A DNA stretch of 64,000 nt from Paraburkholderia mimosarum LMG 23256 = NBRC 106338 (GTDB lineage: Bacteria > Pseudomonadota > Gammaproteobacteria > Burkholderiales > Burkholderiaceae), in the NCBI RefSeq assembly GCF_000739815.1, contig NZ_BBJJ01000012.1:62001-126000 (forward strand), written 5' to 3'. The notes under the pieces were generated by a model. The model worked only from the letters and a program-made list of their open reading frames with translations, ran no database searches and was not told the DNA's origin. How positions within the stretch are numbered: position 1 is the stretch's first letter; each line of letters opens with the position of its first letter. Below are positions 55,984-64,000 of this stretch, in pieces. A program made the translations under genes and the position numbers.

Positions 55984-56526
55984 ATGTCCACCCCGCACGC
56001 CATCCTCATTGCCTTGCTGGAAAAGCCTTCGTCGGGCTACGACCTCGCGCGGCGCTTCGATCGCGCGATCGGTTACTTCTGGCACGCCACCCATCAGCAG
56101 ATCTATCGCGAGCTTGGCCGCATGGTCGACGCTGGCTGGGTGTCCGTCATCGAGGACGACGCGGCCGCGGCCACACGCAAGAAGGTGTATTGCGTGCTGC
56201 CGGTGGGGCGCAACGAGGTGGTGCGCTGGGCGCGCGAGACGCCGCTCGATCTCGACTCGCGCAATGTGTTCCTGCTCAAACTGCGTGCCGACGCCGTAAT
56301 CGGTCCGCTCGGCCTGGCCAACGAACTGGAGAGGCTCATCGGCGAAAATCGTGCGCGGCTCGCGGTTTATCGGGAGATCGAGCAGCGGGACTTCGGCGGC
56401 GCTTCGCTCACGCGCGGTCAGCAGATTCAGTACGCGATTCTGAAGGCGGGTATTCTCACTCAGGAGATGTGGCTCGCATGGGCGGCCGAGGTGAGGCCGC
56501 TGGTGGATCCGGCAGCGGCACAATGA
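55984..56526 (+). CDS. PadR-family transcriptional regulator
   Basis: A 180-residue regulator. An N-terminal winged helix (HAILIALLEKPSSGYDLARRFDRAIGYFWHATHQQIYRELGRM, read in parts) is typical of PadR. The C-terminal helical dimerisation domain (VirR-type) runs to residue 180. PadR proteins usually repress detoxification genes and release DNA on binding aromatic compounds. It is divergent from the nitronate monooxygenase gene and likely represses it. Confidence 0.87.
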   Translation: MSTPHAILIALLEKPSSGYDLARRFDRAIGYFWHATHQQIYRELGRMVDAGWVSVIEDDAAAATRKKVYCVLPVGRNEVVRWARETPLDLDSRNVFLLKLRADAVIGPLGLANELERLIGENRARLAVYREIEQRDFGGASLTRGQQIQYAILKAGILTQEMWLAWAAEVRPLVDPAAAQ

Positions 56527-56621
56527 GATTTGCCTGGTTATCCGAAGTAATTGGTGAGTGGCACAGTGTGTCTGCGATTGCGTTCGAAGACGCATTAATT
56601 CATGCGTGTCCAAAAAGTTAG

Positions 56622-56650
56622 TTGACGAGCGTCGCGAGAGGCCCTATAAT
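56622..56650 (+). promoter_or_regulatory. tRNA-fMet promoter
   Basis: TTGACG and TATAAT with a 17-bp spacer, a near-consensus sigma-70 promoter, ending 16 bp before the tRNA. Confidence 0.9.
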
Positions 56651-56666
56651 TCTTTTCTCTGACGGA

Positions 56667-56743
<77 letters not shown>

Positions 56744-56793
56744 AACGTATTAGTCAGGTCTTAAGCAGCACCAAGGCTTCGCGCCGATCAATG

Positions 56794-56816
56794 AACCCGC
56801 TCAGAGCGGGTTTTTT
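56794..56816 (+). terminator. tRNA-fMet terminator
   Basis: Stem AACCCGCT/AGCGGGTT with a 3-nt loop, followed by a T run, 50 bp past the tRNA. Confidence 0.85.
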
Positions 56817-56857
56817 GTTTTCCGCGCCTGTGCAAGGCGCGTTGTCTACAAGGCTCG

Positions 56858-57568
56858 TCACCGAGCGCTTGCCTCGCCCCCAATCGCCCAGTCCACCGCT
56901 GCCTGCGCGTGCAACGCCGTGGTATCGAACACCGGCAACGTCGAATCGCGAGGGCCGATCAGCAGCGTGATTTCGGTGCAACCGAGAATGACCGCCTGCG
57001 CACCACGAGCCGCGAGGCTATCGATCACGCGTTGGTAGGTGCGCCGCGATTCGTCATCCACCATGCCGTGACACAACTCATCGTAGATGATGCGATGGAT
57101 GTCCGCACGATCGTGCTCGTCAGGCACGACGGCTTCGATGCCATGCGCCTCGCGTAGCCGCCCCACGTAGAAGTCCTGCTCCATCGTGTAGCGCGTGCCG
57201 AGCAGGCCCGCACGCGTGTAGCCTGCGGCGCGCAACGCCTGGCCTGTCGGGTCGGCGATATGCAGGAAGGGGATCGAAATGACCGCCTCGATCGCCGCTC
57301 GAACGCGATGCATGGTGTTCGTCGCGAGCAGCACGATATCCGCGCCGCCGCGTTCGAGTTGCTGCGCGGCCTCGGCCATCTGCGCGCCGAGTGCGTCCCA
57401 GTCGCCCGCGCGCTGAAGCGCCTCGACCTGCGCGAAATCCACCGTCACCATCAGGCTGCGCGCGTTGTGATGACCGCCCAAACGCGCCTTCGCATGGCGG
57501 TTCAGCAGCCGGTAATACTCGGCCGACGATTCCCAGCTCATTCCTCCGATCACACCGATCGTTTTCAT
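56858..57568 (-). CDS. Aspartate/glutamate racemase family protein
   Basis: A 236-residue protein. The start at 57568 follows GAGG and gives MKTIGVIGGMSWESSAEYY. Two catalytic cysteine-type sites are expected. The first is replaced by threonine in LLATNTMHRV, as in YgeA-type amino acid racemases. The second is present as LGCTEI. It probably interconverts a D- and L-amino acid without a cofactor. Convergent with tRNA-fMet. Confidence 0.83.
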   Translation of the reverse strand: MKTIGVIGGMSWESSAEYYRLLNRHAKARLGGHHNARSLMVTVDFAQVEALQRAGDWDALGAQMAEAAQQLERGGADIVLLATNTMHRVRAAIEAVISIPFLHIADPTGQALRAAGYTRAGLLGTRYTMEQDFYVGRLREAHGIEAVVPDEHDRADIHRIIYDELCHGMVDDESRRTYQRVIDSLAARGAQAVILGCTEITLLIGPRDSTLPVFDTTALHAQAAVDWAIGGEASAR

Positions 57569-57820
57569 CGATTTGCCTCGCATGCTCATGGACGGGTCAG
57601 TCGGCACGAGTATAGGCGCGTGCAGGCCGTCGTCCAGATACGGTTTCGCGATTCCACCGCGGTACGGAAATGGCGAGCATCGCGACGTCTTGTCCGAACG
57701 TCGCGCCCACGTGAGCGTCTTCGCGTTTGTGTTGGCTCGCGGCGATGGCGCCGTCATTCTGGCGTCGATAGAATCGACGCGGACGATGCGTTTTCGCCAT
57801 GCCAGAACAAGGAGCCGCAA

Positions 57821-59107
57821 ATGGACCTGATCATTCGCCGCGCGGTGCTCGCGCATACGCATCCCGCCGGGCATCCCTCGGTGGATATCGGCATCGAGGG
57901 GGGGCGTATCGCCGCCGTCGAGCCGCATCTCGCCGCGGCGGCGCGCGAGGAGATCGACGCGGCTGGTGCGCTGGTGAGCGCACCGTTCGTCGACGCCCAT
58001 TTCCATATGGATGCCACGCTCTCGTACGGGCTACCGCGTGTGAACACTTCGGGCACGCTGCTCGAAGGCATCGCGCTGTGGGGAGAACTCAAACCGCAAC
58101 TCACGCAGGAGGCGCTCATCGAGCGCGCGCTCCAGTATTGCGACTGGGCCGTCGCGCGCGGGCTGCTGGCGATCCGCTCGCACGTCGATGTATGCGACGG
58201 GCGTCTGCTCGCCGTCGAAGCGCTGCTCGAAGTGAAACGCCGCGTCGCGCCGTATCTCGATCTGCAACTCGTGGCGTTTCCGCAGGATGGCGTGCTGCGC
58301 AGCCCCGGGGCATTCGACAACCTAAAGCGCGCGATCGCGATGGGCGTGGATGTGGTAGGCGGCATTCCGCACTTCGAGCGAACGATGGCGGACGGCGCCG
58401 AGTCGGTGCGCCTGCTCTGCGAGTTCGCCGCTGAAAAGGGCTTGCGCGTGGACATGCATTGCGACGAATCCGACGACCCGCTCTCGCGCCACATCGAAAC
58501 GCTCGCGGCGCAAACGCATCGGCTCGGCCTGCATGGGCGCGTGGCGGGTTCGCATCTCACGTCGATGCATTCGATGGACAACTACTACGTGAGCAAACTG
58601 ATTCCGCTGATGCGCGAGTCGGGTGTCGCGGCGATCGCGAATCCGCTCATCAACATCACGCTGCAGGGGCGCTCCGACACCTATCCGAAGCGTCGCGGCA
58701 TGACGCGCGTTCCCGAGTTGATGGCGGCGGGCGTGACCGTCGCGTTCGGTCACGACTGCGTGATGGACCCGTGGTACAGCTTCGGCTCGGGCGACATGCT
58801 CGAAGTCGCGCATATGGGGTTGCACGTCGCGCAGATGACGGGCACCGATGCCTCTCGCGCATGCTTCGACGCAGTGACCGTCAACGCGGCGAGCATTCTC
58901 GGTCTCGAAGACTACGGCGTGGCGCCCGGTTGCGCCGCGAACCTCGTGGTGCTCGACGCCCGCGATCCCATCGAGGCGATCCGGCTGCGCGCGGCGCGCC
59001 TCGCGGTGGTGAGCCGGGGCAGGGTGGTGAGCCGGCAGCCCGCGCAGCGCGCGGCGCTTGCGCTCGCCGGGCGTCCGGAGAGTGTCGATTTCAGACTGCA
59101 TCGATAA
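57821..59107 (+). CDS. Cytosine deaminase (CodA-like amidohydrolase)
   Basis: A 428-residue amidohydrolase-superfamily enzyme. The start at 57821 follows AAGGAG. Metal ligands are HFHMD (in VDAHFHMDATLS), a His in HCDE (VDMHCDESDD), SHLTSMHS and GHDCVMDPW. This matches CodA, which deaminates cytosine to uracil. The CodB transporter is not adjacent, so use of cytosine or a related heterocycle (for example isoguanine or creatinine-type compounds) is inferred. Confidence 0.85.
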   Translation: MDLIIRRAVLAHTHPAGHPSVDIGIEGGRIAAVEPHLAAAAREEIDAAGALVSAPFVDAHFHMDATLSYGLPRVNTSGTLLEGIALWGELKPQLTQEALIERALQYCDWAVARGLLAIRSHVDVCDGRLLAVEALLEVKRRVAPYLDLQLVAFPQDGVLRSPGAFDNLKRAIAMGVDVVGGIPHFERTMADGAESVRLLCEFAAEKGLRVDMHCDESDDPLSRHIETLAAQTHRLGLHGRVAGSHLTSMHSMDNYYVSKLIPLMRESGVAAIANPLINITLQGRSDTYPKRRGMTRVPELMAAGVTVAFGHDCVMDPWYSFGSGDMLEVAHMGLHVAQMTGTDASRACFDAVTVNAASILGLEDYGVAPGCAANLVVLDARDPIEAIRLRAARLAVVSRGRVVSRQPAQRAALALAGRPESVDFRLHR

Positions 59108-59121
59108 GGCGTCACGCAACA

Positions 59122-59157
59122 AAAAACCGCACAGGTCTGCATGCCCCTGTGCGGTTT
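59122..59157. terminator. Bidirectional terminator
   Basis: A 13-bp stem AAAACCGCACAGG/CCTGTGCGGTTTT with a 10-nt loop between the convergent deaminase and prlC genes. Confidence 0.85.
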
Positions 59158-59189
59158 TAGTTCGGATCGCTTAACAGCAGGTCACATGC

Positions 59190-61289
59190 CTATTGCTGTG
59201 CCGGCGGCTGCTCCATGCCGTTGTGACGCAGCAGCGCGTCGATATTCGGCTCGCGGCCGCGGAAGGCCTTGAACGATTCCATCGCCGGGCGGCTGCCGCC
59301 CACTTCGAGGATTTCCTTGCGATAGCGCGTGCCAGTGCTTTCGTCGAGCACGCTCGACTTCGCGGCCTGTGCCGCTTCCTCGAAGGCCGCGTACGCGTCG
59401 GCGGAGAGCACCTCTGCCCACTTGTAGCTGTAGTAGCCGGCCGCGTAGCCGCCCGCAAAGATGTGGCTGAACGTGTTCGGCCAGCGCGAGAACGAAGCCT
59501 GCGCAATGACGTGATAGCGCTCGTTGATCTCGCGTGCGAGGTCGTTCGCGCTCTTGCCCTTCGAGGCGTCGAAGTCCACATGCAGCGCCATGTCGAACAT
59601 CGAGAACACGATCTGGCGCAGGGTGCCGAGACCGCTCTGGAAATTCTTCGCCGCGAGCATCTTGTCGAAGAGTTCGCGCGGCAGTGGCTTGCCCGTTTCG
59701 ACGTGCGAGCTCATTTCGCGCACGACGTCCCATTCCCAGCAGAAGTTCTCCATGAACTGCGAGGGCAGTTCGACGGCGTCCCACTCCACACCGTTGATGC
59801 CCGAGACGCCAAGTTCGTCGACGCGCGTGAGCATGTGGTGCAGGCCGTGGCCGAACTCGTGGAAGAGCGTGATGACTTCGTCGTGCGTGAAGCACGCGGG
59901 GCGGCCGCCCACCGGCGCGGAGAAGTTGCAGGTCAGATACGCGACCGGCGTTTGCACGCCGTTGCCGTCGAGCTTGCGGCGCGAGCGTGCATCGTCCATC
60001 CATGCGCCGCCGCGCTTGCCTTCGCGCGCGTAGAGGTCGAGATAGAACTGCGCGACCAGTGTGCCATCTGCGTTCTCGACGCGGAAAAAACGCACGTCGG
60101 GATTCCATACCGGCGCACTGTCGGGGCGAATGTGCACGCCGAACAGCGTTTCCGTGACCTTGAAGAGGCCCTGGAGCACGAAGTCTTCGGGGAAGTATTG
60201 CTTCACCTCGTTTTCCGAAAACGAGTAGCGCTTCTGGCGCAGGCGCTCGGCGGCGAACGCCATGTCCCACGGCTCGATCTGCGCGAGGCCCAGCTCGCTG
60301 GCCGCGAAGTCGCGCAGCTCCTTCCAGTCCTTCTCCGCATGCGGGCGCGCGCGCGTGGCGAGGTCTTCGAGAAAGCTCATCACCTGGGCCGGCGTTTCGG
60401 CCATCTTCGGCGTGAGCGAGACTTCGGCGAAGTTGTCGTAGCCGAGCATCTTCGCTTCCTCGGCGCGCAGTTTCAACTGCTCTTCGATGATCGCGGTGTT
60501 GTCCCATTCGGCTTTCCCAGCGCCGTAGACGGGCCCAAGCTCCGAAGCGCGCGTCACGTAGGCGCGGTACATCGTTTCGCGCATCGCGCGGTTTTCCGAA
60601 TACTGGAGCACCGGGAAGTACGAGGGGAAGTGCAGCGTGAACTTCCAGCCTTCCTTATTCTCGCGCTCGGCGGCTTCGCGCGCGGCGGCGCTCACATCCT
60701 CGGGCAGGCCCGCGAGCTCGGCTTCACGGGTGGCGTAGAACGCGTAGGCGTTGGTCGCGTCGAGCACGTGGTCGGAAAAGGCTTTCGCGAGCGCAGCCTG
60801 GCGCTCCTGCAGTTCGGCGAAACGCGGCTTCTGCTCTTCGGGCAACTCCGCGCCCGAGAGACGGAAGTCGCGCAGCGAATTCTCGAGAATCTTCTTGCGT
60901 TCGCCAGAGAGCAGCTCGAACGAGTCGTGATGCGTGATGGCCTTGTACTTCTTGAAGAGCTCCAGATTCTGGCCGACGCTCGACCAGAATTCGGTCACGC
61001 GCGGCAGGTTCTCGCCATGGGCGGCCCGCAGCTCGGGCGTGTCGGCAACGGCGTTCAAGTGGCCGACCACGCCCCAGGCACGCGAGAGCGGCTCGGTGGC
61101 GCGCTCGACCGGCTCGACCACGTCGCTCCATTGGGCGGGCGTCATGGGTTGCGCGGCGCGCTCGACAGCTGCTTTTGCGTTCGCGAGCAGCACGTCGAGC
61201 GCCGGCGTGACGTGCTCGGGGCGGATTTCGCCAAAGCGCGGCAGGGCGGTGAAATCGAGGAGCGGATTGTCGGAGGGGGTAGTTGCCAT
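59190..61289 (-). CDS. prlC: Oligopeptidase A (M3 metallopeptidase)
   Basis: A 699-residue zinc peptidase. The start at 61289 gives MATTPSDNPLLDFTALPRFGEI. The zinc motif HEFGH is at residues 477-481, and a further Glu ligand lies about 25 residues on (EWDAVELPSQFMENFCWE). It degrades cytosolic oligopeptides, including cleaved signal peptides, and suits its role as OpdA/PrlC. The length is that of the E. coli enzyme (680). It is downstream of folD on the same strand. Confidence 0.93.
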   Translation of the reverse strand: MATTPSDNPLLDFTALPRFGEIRPEHVTPALDVLLANAKAAVERAAQPMTPAQWSDVVEPVERATEPLSRAWGVVGHLNAVADTPELRAAHGENLPRVTEFWSSVGQNLELFKKYKAITHHDSFELLSGERKKILENSLRDFRLSGAELPEEQKPRFAELQERQAALAKAFSDHVLDATNAYAFYATREAELAGLPEDVSAAAREAAERENKEGWKFTLHFPSYFPVLQYSENRAMRETMYRAYVTRASELGPVYGAGKAEWDNTAIIEEQLKLRAEEAKMLGYDNFAEVSLTPKMAETPAQVMSFLEDLATRARPHAEKDWKELRDFAASELGLAQIEPWDMAFAAERLRQKRYSFSENEVKQYFPEDFVLQGLFKVTETLFGVHIRPDSAPVWNPDVRFFRVENADGTLVAQFYLDLYAREGKRGGAWMDDARSRRKLDGNGVQTPVAYLTCNFSAPVGGRPACFTHDEVITLFHEFGHGLHHMLTRVDELGVSGINGVEWDAVELPSQFMENFCWEWDVVREMSSHVETGKPLPRELFDKMLAAKNFQSGLGTLRQIVFSMFDMALHVDFDASKGKSANDLAREINERYHVIAQASFSRWPNTFSHIFAGGYAAGYYSYKWAEVLSADAYAAFEEAAQAAKSSVLDESTGTRYRKEILEVGGSRPAMESFKAFRGREPNIDALLRHNGMEQPPAQQ

Positions 61290-61494
61290 GATGCTTCCTG
61301 TTCCTGTCTGTCGCGGGTCGGGGGACGGGGGCGCGGCAGCGCTGCGCGCGCCCGTTAGAGCGAGTATTGGGGCGCGAGGGGCGCTTTCCAACCGGTGAAT
61401 CCGATCAAATTAACAGATGTCGCAGGGAGTCGGCGAAATCACGGCCCGATTCGATCATCCGGCTCACTGAGCTCCCGCCCGAGCAGCAAAAGAA

Positions 61495-61516
61495 AAGCGG
61501 CCCATGAGGGCCGCTT
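61495..61516 (-). terminator. folD terminator
   Basis: Stem AAGCGGCCC/GGGCCGCTT with a 4-nt loop. On the minus strand it is followed by TTTTC. It lies 38 bp past the folD stop. Confidence 0.75.
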
Positions 61517-61553
61517 CTTGAGCGTGACGCCGCAATGCTCGATCGCAACTGCC

Positions 61554-62408
61554 TTACGCGCCTGCTGCGCGTTCCGCCGCTTCGATCGTGTTCACCAGCA
61601 GCATCGTGATGGTCATGGGGCCAACGCCGCCCGGCACCGGCGTGATGAAACCGGCCACGTCCTTCAGGCCCGCGAAATCGACGTCGCCGCAGAGCTTGCC
61701 GTTGTCGTCGCGGTTCATCCCCACGTCGATCACGGTCGCGCCGGGCTTGATCATGTCGGCGGTCAGGATGTTGCGTTTGCCCACCGCGGCGACCACGATG
61801 TCGGCGTCGCGCGTGTGCTTCGCGAGGTCGCGCGTCTTGCTGTGGCAGATCGTGACCGTCGCGCCCTTTTCGAGCAGCAGCAGCGCCATCGGCTTGCCGA
61901 CGATGTTCGAGCGGCCGATCACCACGGCGTTGGCGCCCTCGAGCGGGATCTTGTACTCCTCGAACATCTTCATCACGCCATAGGGCGTGCAGGGGCGAAA
62001 GAGCGGCTGGCCCGTCATGAGCGCGCCCGCGTTGGCGACGTGAAAACCGTCCACGTCCTTCTCGGGCGCGATGGCCTCGATCACCTTGTGGCTGTCGATG
62101 TGCTTCGGCAGCGGCAGCTGCACGAGAATGCCGTGGATCTTCGGGTCACGGTTCAGCTCGTCGATGCGCTTGAGCAGATCGGCCTCGGAAAGCGATTCGG
62201 CATAGCGGTCGTACGACGAATGGAGGCCGTTGTCCTCGCACGCCTTGACCTTGTTGCGCACGTAGACTTCGCTCGCCGGATTGTCGCCCACCAGCACGAC
62301 GGCCAGCCCCGGCTGATGGCCGCGGGCGGTGAGGGCAGCGGCGCGTGTGGCCACGTCGGCGCGAAGTTTCCTGGAGAGGGCGTTGCCGTCGATGAGGGTG
62401 GCAGTCAT
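61554..62408 (-). CDS. folD: Bifunctional methylene-THF dehydrogenase/cyclohydrolase FolD
   Basis: A 284-residue enzyme that interconverts 5,10-methylene-THF and 10-formyl-THF, supplying one-carbon units. Landmarks are [19 protein letters not shown] with the catalytic Lys, [22 protein letters not shown] and the NADP-binding [14 protein letters not shown]. The start at 62408 gives the expected N-terminus MTATLIDG. The length is normal. Confidence 0.96.
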   Translation of the reverse strand: MTATLIDGNALSRKLRADVATRAAALTARGHQPGLAVVLVGDNPASEVYVRNKVKACEDNGLHSSYDRYAESLSEADLLKRIDELNRDPKIHGILVQLPLPKHIDSHKVIEAIAPEKDVDGFHVANAGALMTGQPLFRPCTPYGVMKMFEEYKIPLEGANAVVIGRSNIVGKPMALLLLEKGATVTICHSKTRDLAKHTRDADIVVAAVGKRNILTADMIKPGATVIDVGMNRDDNGKLCGDVDFAGLKDVAGFITPVPGGVGPMTITMLLVNTIEAAERAAGA

Positions 62409-62694
62409 GGTCGGTCTGGATCGAAAGTGGGCGTTGCGGGCACGTGCGGGCGCTTGTGGAGACTCGTGGAGGCGCGAGCGCTGGCGCACAGCACAGGGCG
62501 CAGGCGAGCGGCATGGGGCCGGCTTCTGTGCGAAGGCCGACATTATACCCGCGCGGCGGCCGCGCTTCGGCCTGGACGGGCGAGCGGCGACCTGCGAAGA
62601 CCGGTAAAGGGAAGGAGGTCCAGATGCGGCGGCGGCGCGCCGCAGGCTGCATTCGCGCGCACCACGGCGCACGAATGCACTTAAGACCGCGCGC

Positions 62695-63342
62695 TTACTG
62701 CTGCGCCTGTTGCGGCTTGTTGGAGAGCGCGAGACGCAGCAGGTCGGCGACCGTGTTGACGTTGAGCTTCTCCATGATGTTGGCGCGGTGCGCCTCCACG
62801 GTCTTGATGCTGATGCCGAGGTCGTCGGCGATCTGCTTGTTCAGGCGGCCCGCGATGATGCGCTCGAGCACCTGGTGCTCGCGCGCCGTGAGCTTGCCGA
62901 GTCGTTCGGCCGCAGCGCGCTGCTGCTGCACGTTGCTGCTTTCGTTGCGCGCCTTGTCGAGCATGCGCTCGACGAGCTTGCGCAGCTCGGCTTCGTCGAA
63001 GGGCTTTTCGATGAAATCCATCGCGCCCTTCTTCATGGTCGAGACGGCCATCGGGACATCGCCGTGACCCGTCACGAAGATGATCGGCAGCGAGGCGTTT
63101 TCGGCGATCAGGCGTTCCTGCAGTTCGAGGCCGCTCATACCGGACATGCGCACGTCGAGTATCAGGCAGGCGATCTGTCCGGCCTGCTGCGCCGGCTGAT
63201 AAGCATCGAGGAACTCCTCCGCGCTGTTGAAGCACTGGACGCGGTAGCCGTTCGCTTCGAGGAGCCAACGCAGGGAGTCTCGTACGGCCTCATCGTCATC
63301 GACAACAAAGACGGTTTCCTGGGTGGTGACTGGGCTGTTCAT
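62695..63342 (-). CDS. fixJ: FixJ-family response regulator
   Basis: A 215-residue regulator. The receiver domain has phosphoacceptor Asp63 ([12 protein letters not shown]) and FVTGHGD. The LuxR/FixJ-type helix-turn-helix is [36 protein letters not shown] (read in parts). Start and stop overlap the FixL-like kinase by ATGA. In Burkholderia, FixLJ is linked to oxygen or redox sensing and virulence. The sensed signal here is unknown. Confidence 0.87.
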   Translation of the reverse strand: MNSPVTTQETVFVVDDDEAVRDSLRWLLEANGYRVQCFNSAEEFLDAYQPAQQAGQIACLILDVRMSGMSGLELQERLIAENASLPIIFVTGHGDVPMAVSTMKKGAMDFIEKPFDEAELRKLVERMLDKARNESSNVQQQRAAAERLGKLTAREHQVLERIIAGRLNKQIADDLGISIKTVEAHRANIMEKLNVNTVADLLRLALSNKPQQAQQ

Positions 63343-64000
63343 GGCTCTCCCGTAACGGTTTGTGGAGTCGGTTCTTCGGAGCCCCGCGAAGGGCTGTCCG
63401 TTTCGCCGATGGGCAGACTGCAATGGAACGTTGCGCCGCTGATGTGGCCGTCGGATTCGACGTTGTTGACCACCCAGAGACGCCCGCGGTGCGATTCGAT
63501 GATGGAACGGCAGATGTTCAGGCCCATGCCCATGCCATCGGATTTCGTACTGTAGAACGGTTCGAAGAGGCGTTCGGCCGTGGCTTCGTCCACGCCCGGA
63601 CCCTGGTCCACGACGCTGATGCACACGTTGCCGCCTTCGCGCTTCACGATCACGCGGATCATCGCATCGATCGCATTCGGACGCGCCTCGGCCATGGCTT
63701 CGGCTGCGTTTTTCAGCAGGTTGACGAGCACCTGCTCGATCAGCACCGGATCGACGTAGATCACGGGCATGCGCGAGCGCATGTCGGTCACGATGCGGAT
63801 GCGGCGCTTGCGCGCCTCGATTTCGGCGAGGCCCACGGCGTCGGCCACGATGTCGGCCACGCGCGTGGCCTGGCGCTTGGGCTCGCTGCGCTTCACGAAC
63901 TCGCGGATGCGCTTGATGATCATGCCCGCGCGCACCGCTTGCTGGGCCGTTTTCTCGAGCACGGGCAGCAGGTTGTCGGGCGCGGCGCGGCCCGACTTCA
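63339..64000 (-). CDS. fixL: FixL-like sensor histidine kinase (C-terminal part)
   Basis: The frame is open to the end of the window. The visible 220 residues are the end of the dimerisation helix and the HATPase domain. Motifs are N-box VLVNLLKNAAEAM, DQGPGVDEATAERLF and GMGMGLNICRS (G2 box). The phosphorylated His and the PAS or transmembrane sensor region lie beyond the window. It pairs with the FixJ-type regulator through the ATGA overlap. Confidence 0.82.
   Translation of the reverse strand, partial: KSGRAAPDNLLPVLEKTAQQAVRAGMIIKRIREFVKRSEPKRQATRVADIVADAVGLAEIEARKRRIRIVTDMRSRMPVIYVDPVLIEQVLVNLLKNAAEAMAEARPNAIDAMIRVIVKREGGNVCISVVDQGPGVDEATAERLFEPFYSTKSDGMGMGLNICRSIIESHRGRLWVVNNVESDGHISGATFHCSLPIGETDSPSRGSEEPTPQTVTGEP

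Noticed and set aside
59193..61358. 721-codon plus-strand frame opposite prlC
   Set aside because: Shadow of the M3 peptidase gene with its intact HEFGH site.

Overview
The window is GC-rich, gene-dense DNA with housekeeping genes and gene families typical of a beta-proteobacterium in the Burkholderiaceae, most likely Paraburkholderia or a close relative (Caballeronia, Burkholderia). This rests on the DUF2844/DUF3443 gene pair, glnA-ntrB-ntrC, a FixLJ pair, thiC under a TPP riboswitch, and overall codon use. It looks like a primary chromosome. I see no insertion sequence, prophage or CRISPR array.

Layout. 1-1980: end of a xylose ABC importer (xylG fragment, xylH). 2005-6038: an operon of a VRR-NUC nuclease and a DinG/XPD-like helicase. 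6191-13210: envelope and lipoprotein genes, including a lipoprotein, the DUF3443/DUF2844 pair, bamC, an L-lactate permease, a Tyr/Pro-rich lipoprotein and a glycine-zipper lipoprotein. 13401-16055: thiC with its riboswitch, then rnk. 16730-20235: EamA transporter, entericidin-like peptide, DUF1328 protein, ferritin-like protein, MFS transporter. 20398-26457: a LacI-type regulator, a four-gene ABC importer and a GpdQ-like phosphodiesterase, all on the minus strand. 26627-26996: a tRNA-Leu(UAA) gene split by a 285-nt group I intron. 27000-30300: small, mostly unrecognised genes and a glutathione transferase. 30283-36550: a pyridine-nucleotide disulfide oxidoreductase, a cupin, a YfcE-like phosphatase, a ProP-like transporter, yggX and argA. 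36574-45994: hrpA, a YVTN beta-propeller, a sterol-desaturase-family enzyme, an EI24 protein, a CinA-type protein and a rhodanese. 46146-50894: the nitrogen-control unit glnA, ntrB, ntrC with NtrC sites and a sigma-54 promoter. 51001-59107: prolyl oligopeptidase, exonuclease III, a BrnTA toxin-antitoxin cassette, nitronate monooxygenase with a divergent PadR regulator, tRNA-fMet, aspartate racemase and cytosine deaminase. 59190-64000: prlC, folD, fixJ and the end of fixL.

The most interesting observations are four. First, the self-splicing-type intron lies at U34/A35 of tRNA-Leu(UAA), the site used by the cyanobacterial and plastid intron. Second, the DUF3443 lipoprotein carries two DTGS motifs and other landmarks of a two-lobed pepsin-like aspartic protease. 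Third, a glycerophosphodiesterase-like enzyme is linked to an ABC importer and a LacI regulator. Fourth, argA and hrpA diverge from a symmetric -10 element so close to both start codons that both mRNAs may be leaderless.

Starts were chosen by ribosome-binding site, signal peptide and overlap with the neighbouring gene. Family assignments come from recognised motifs and remembered family sequences, not from a database search.
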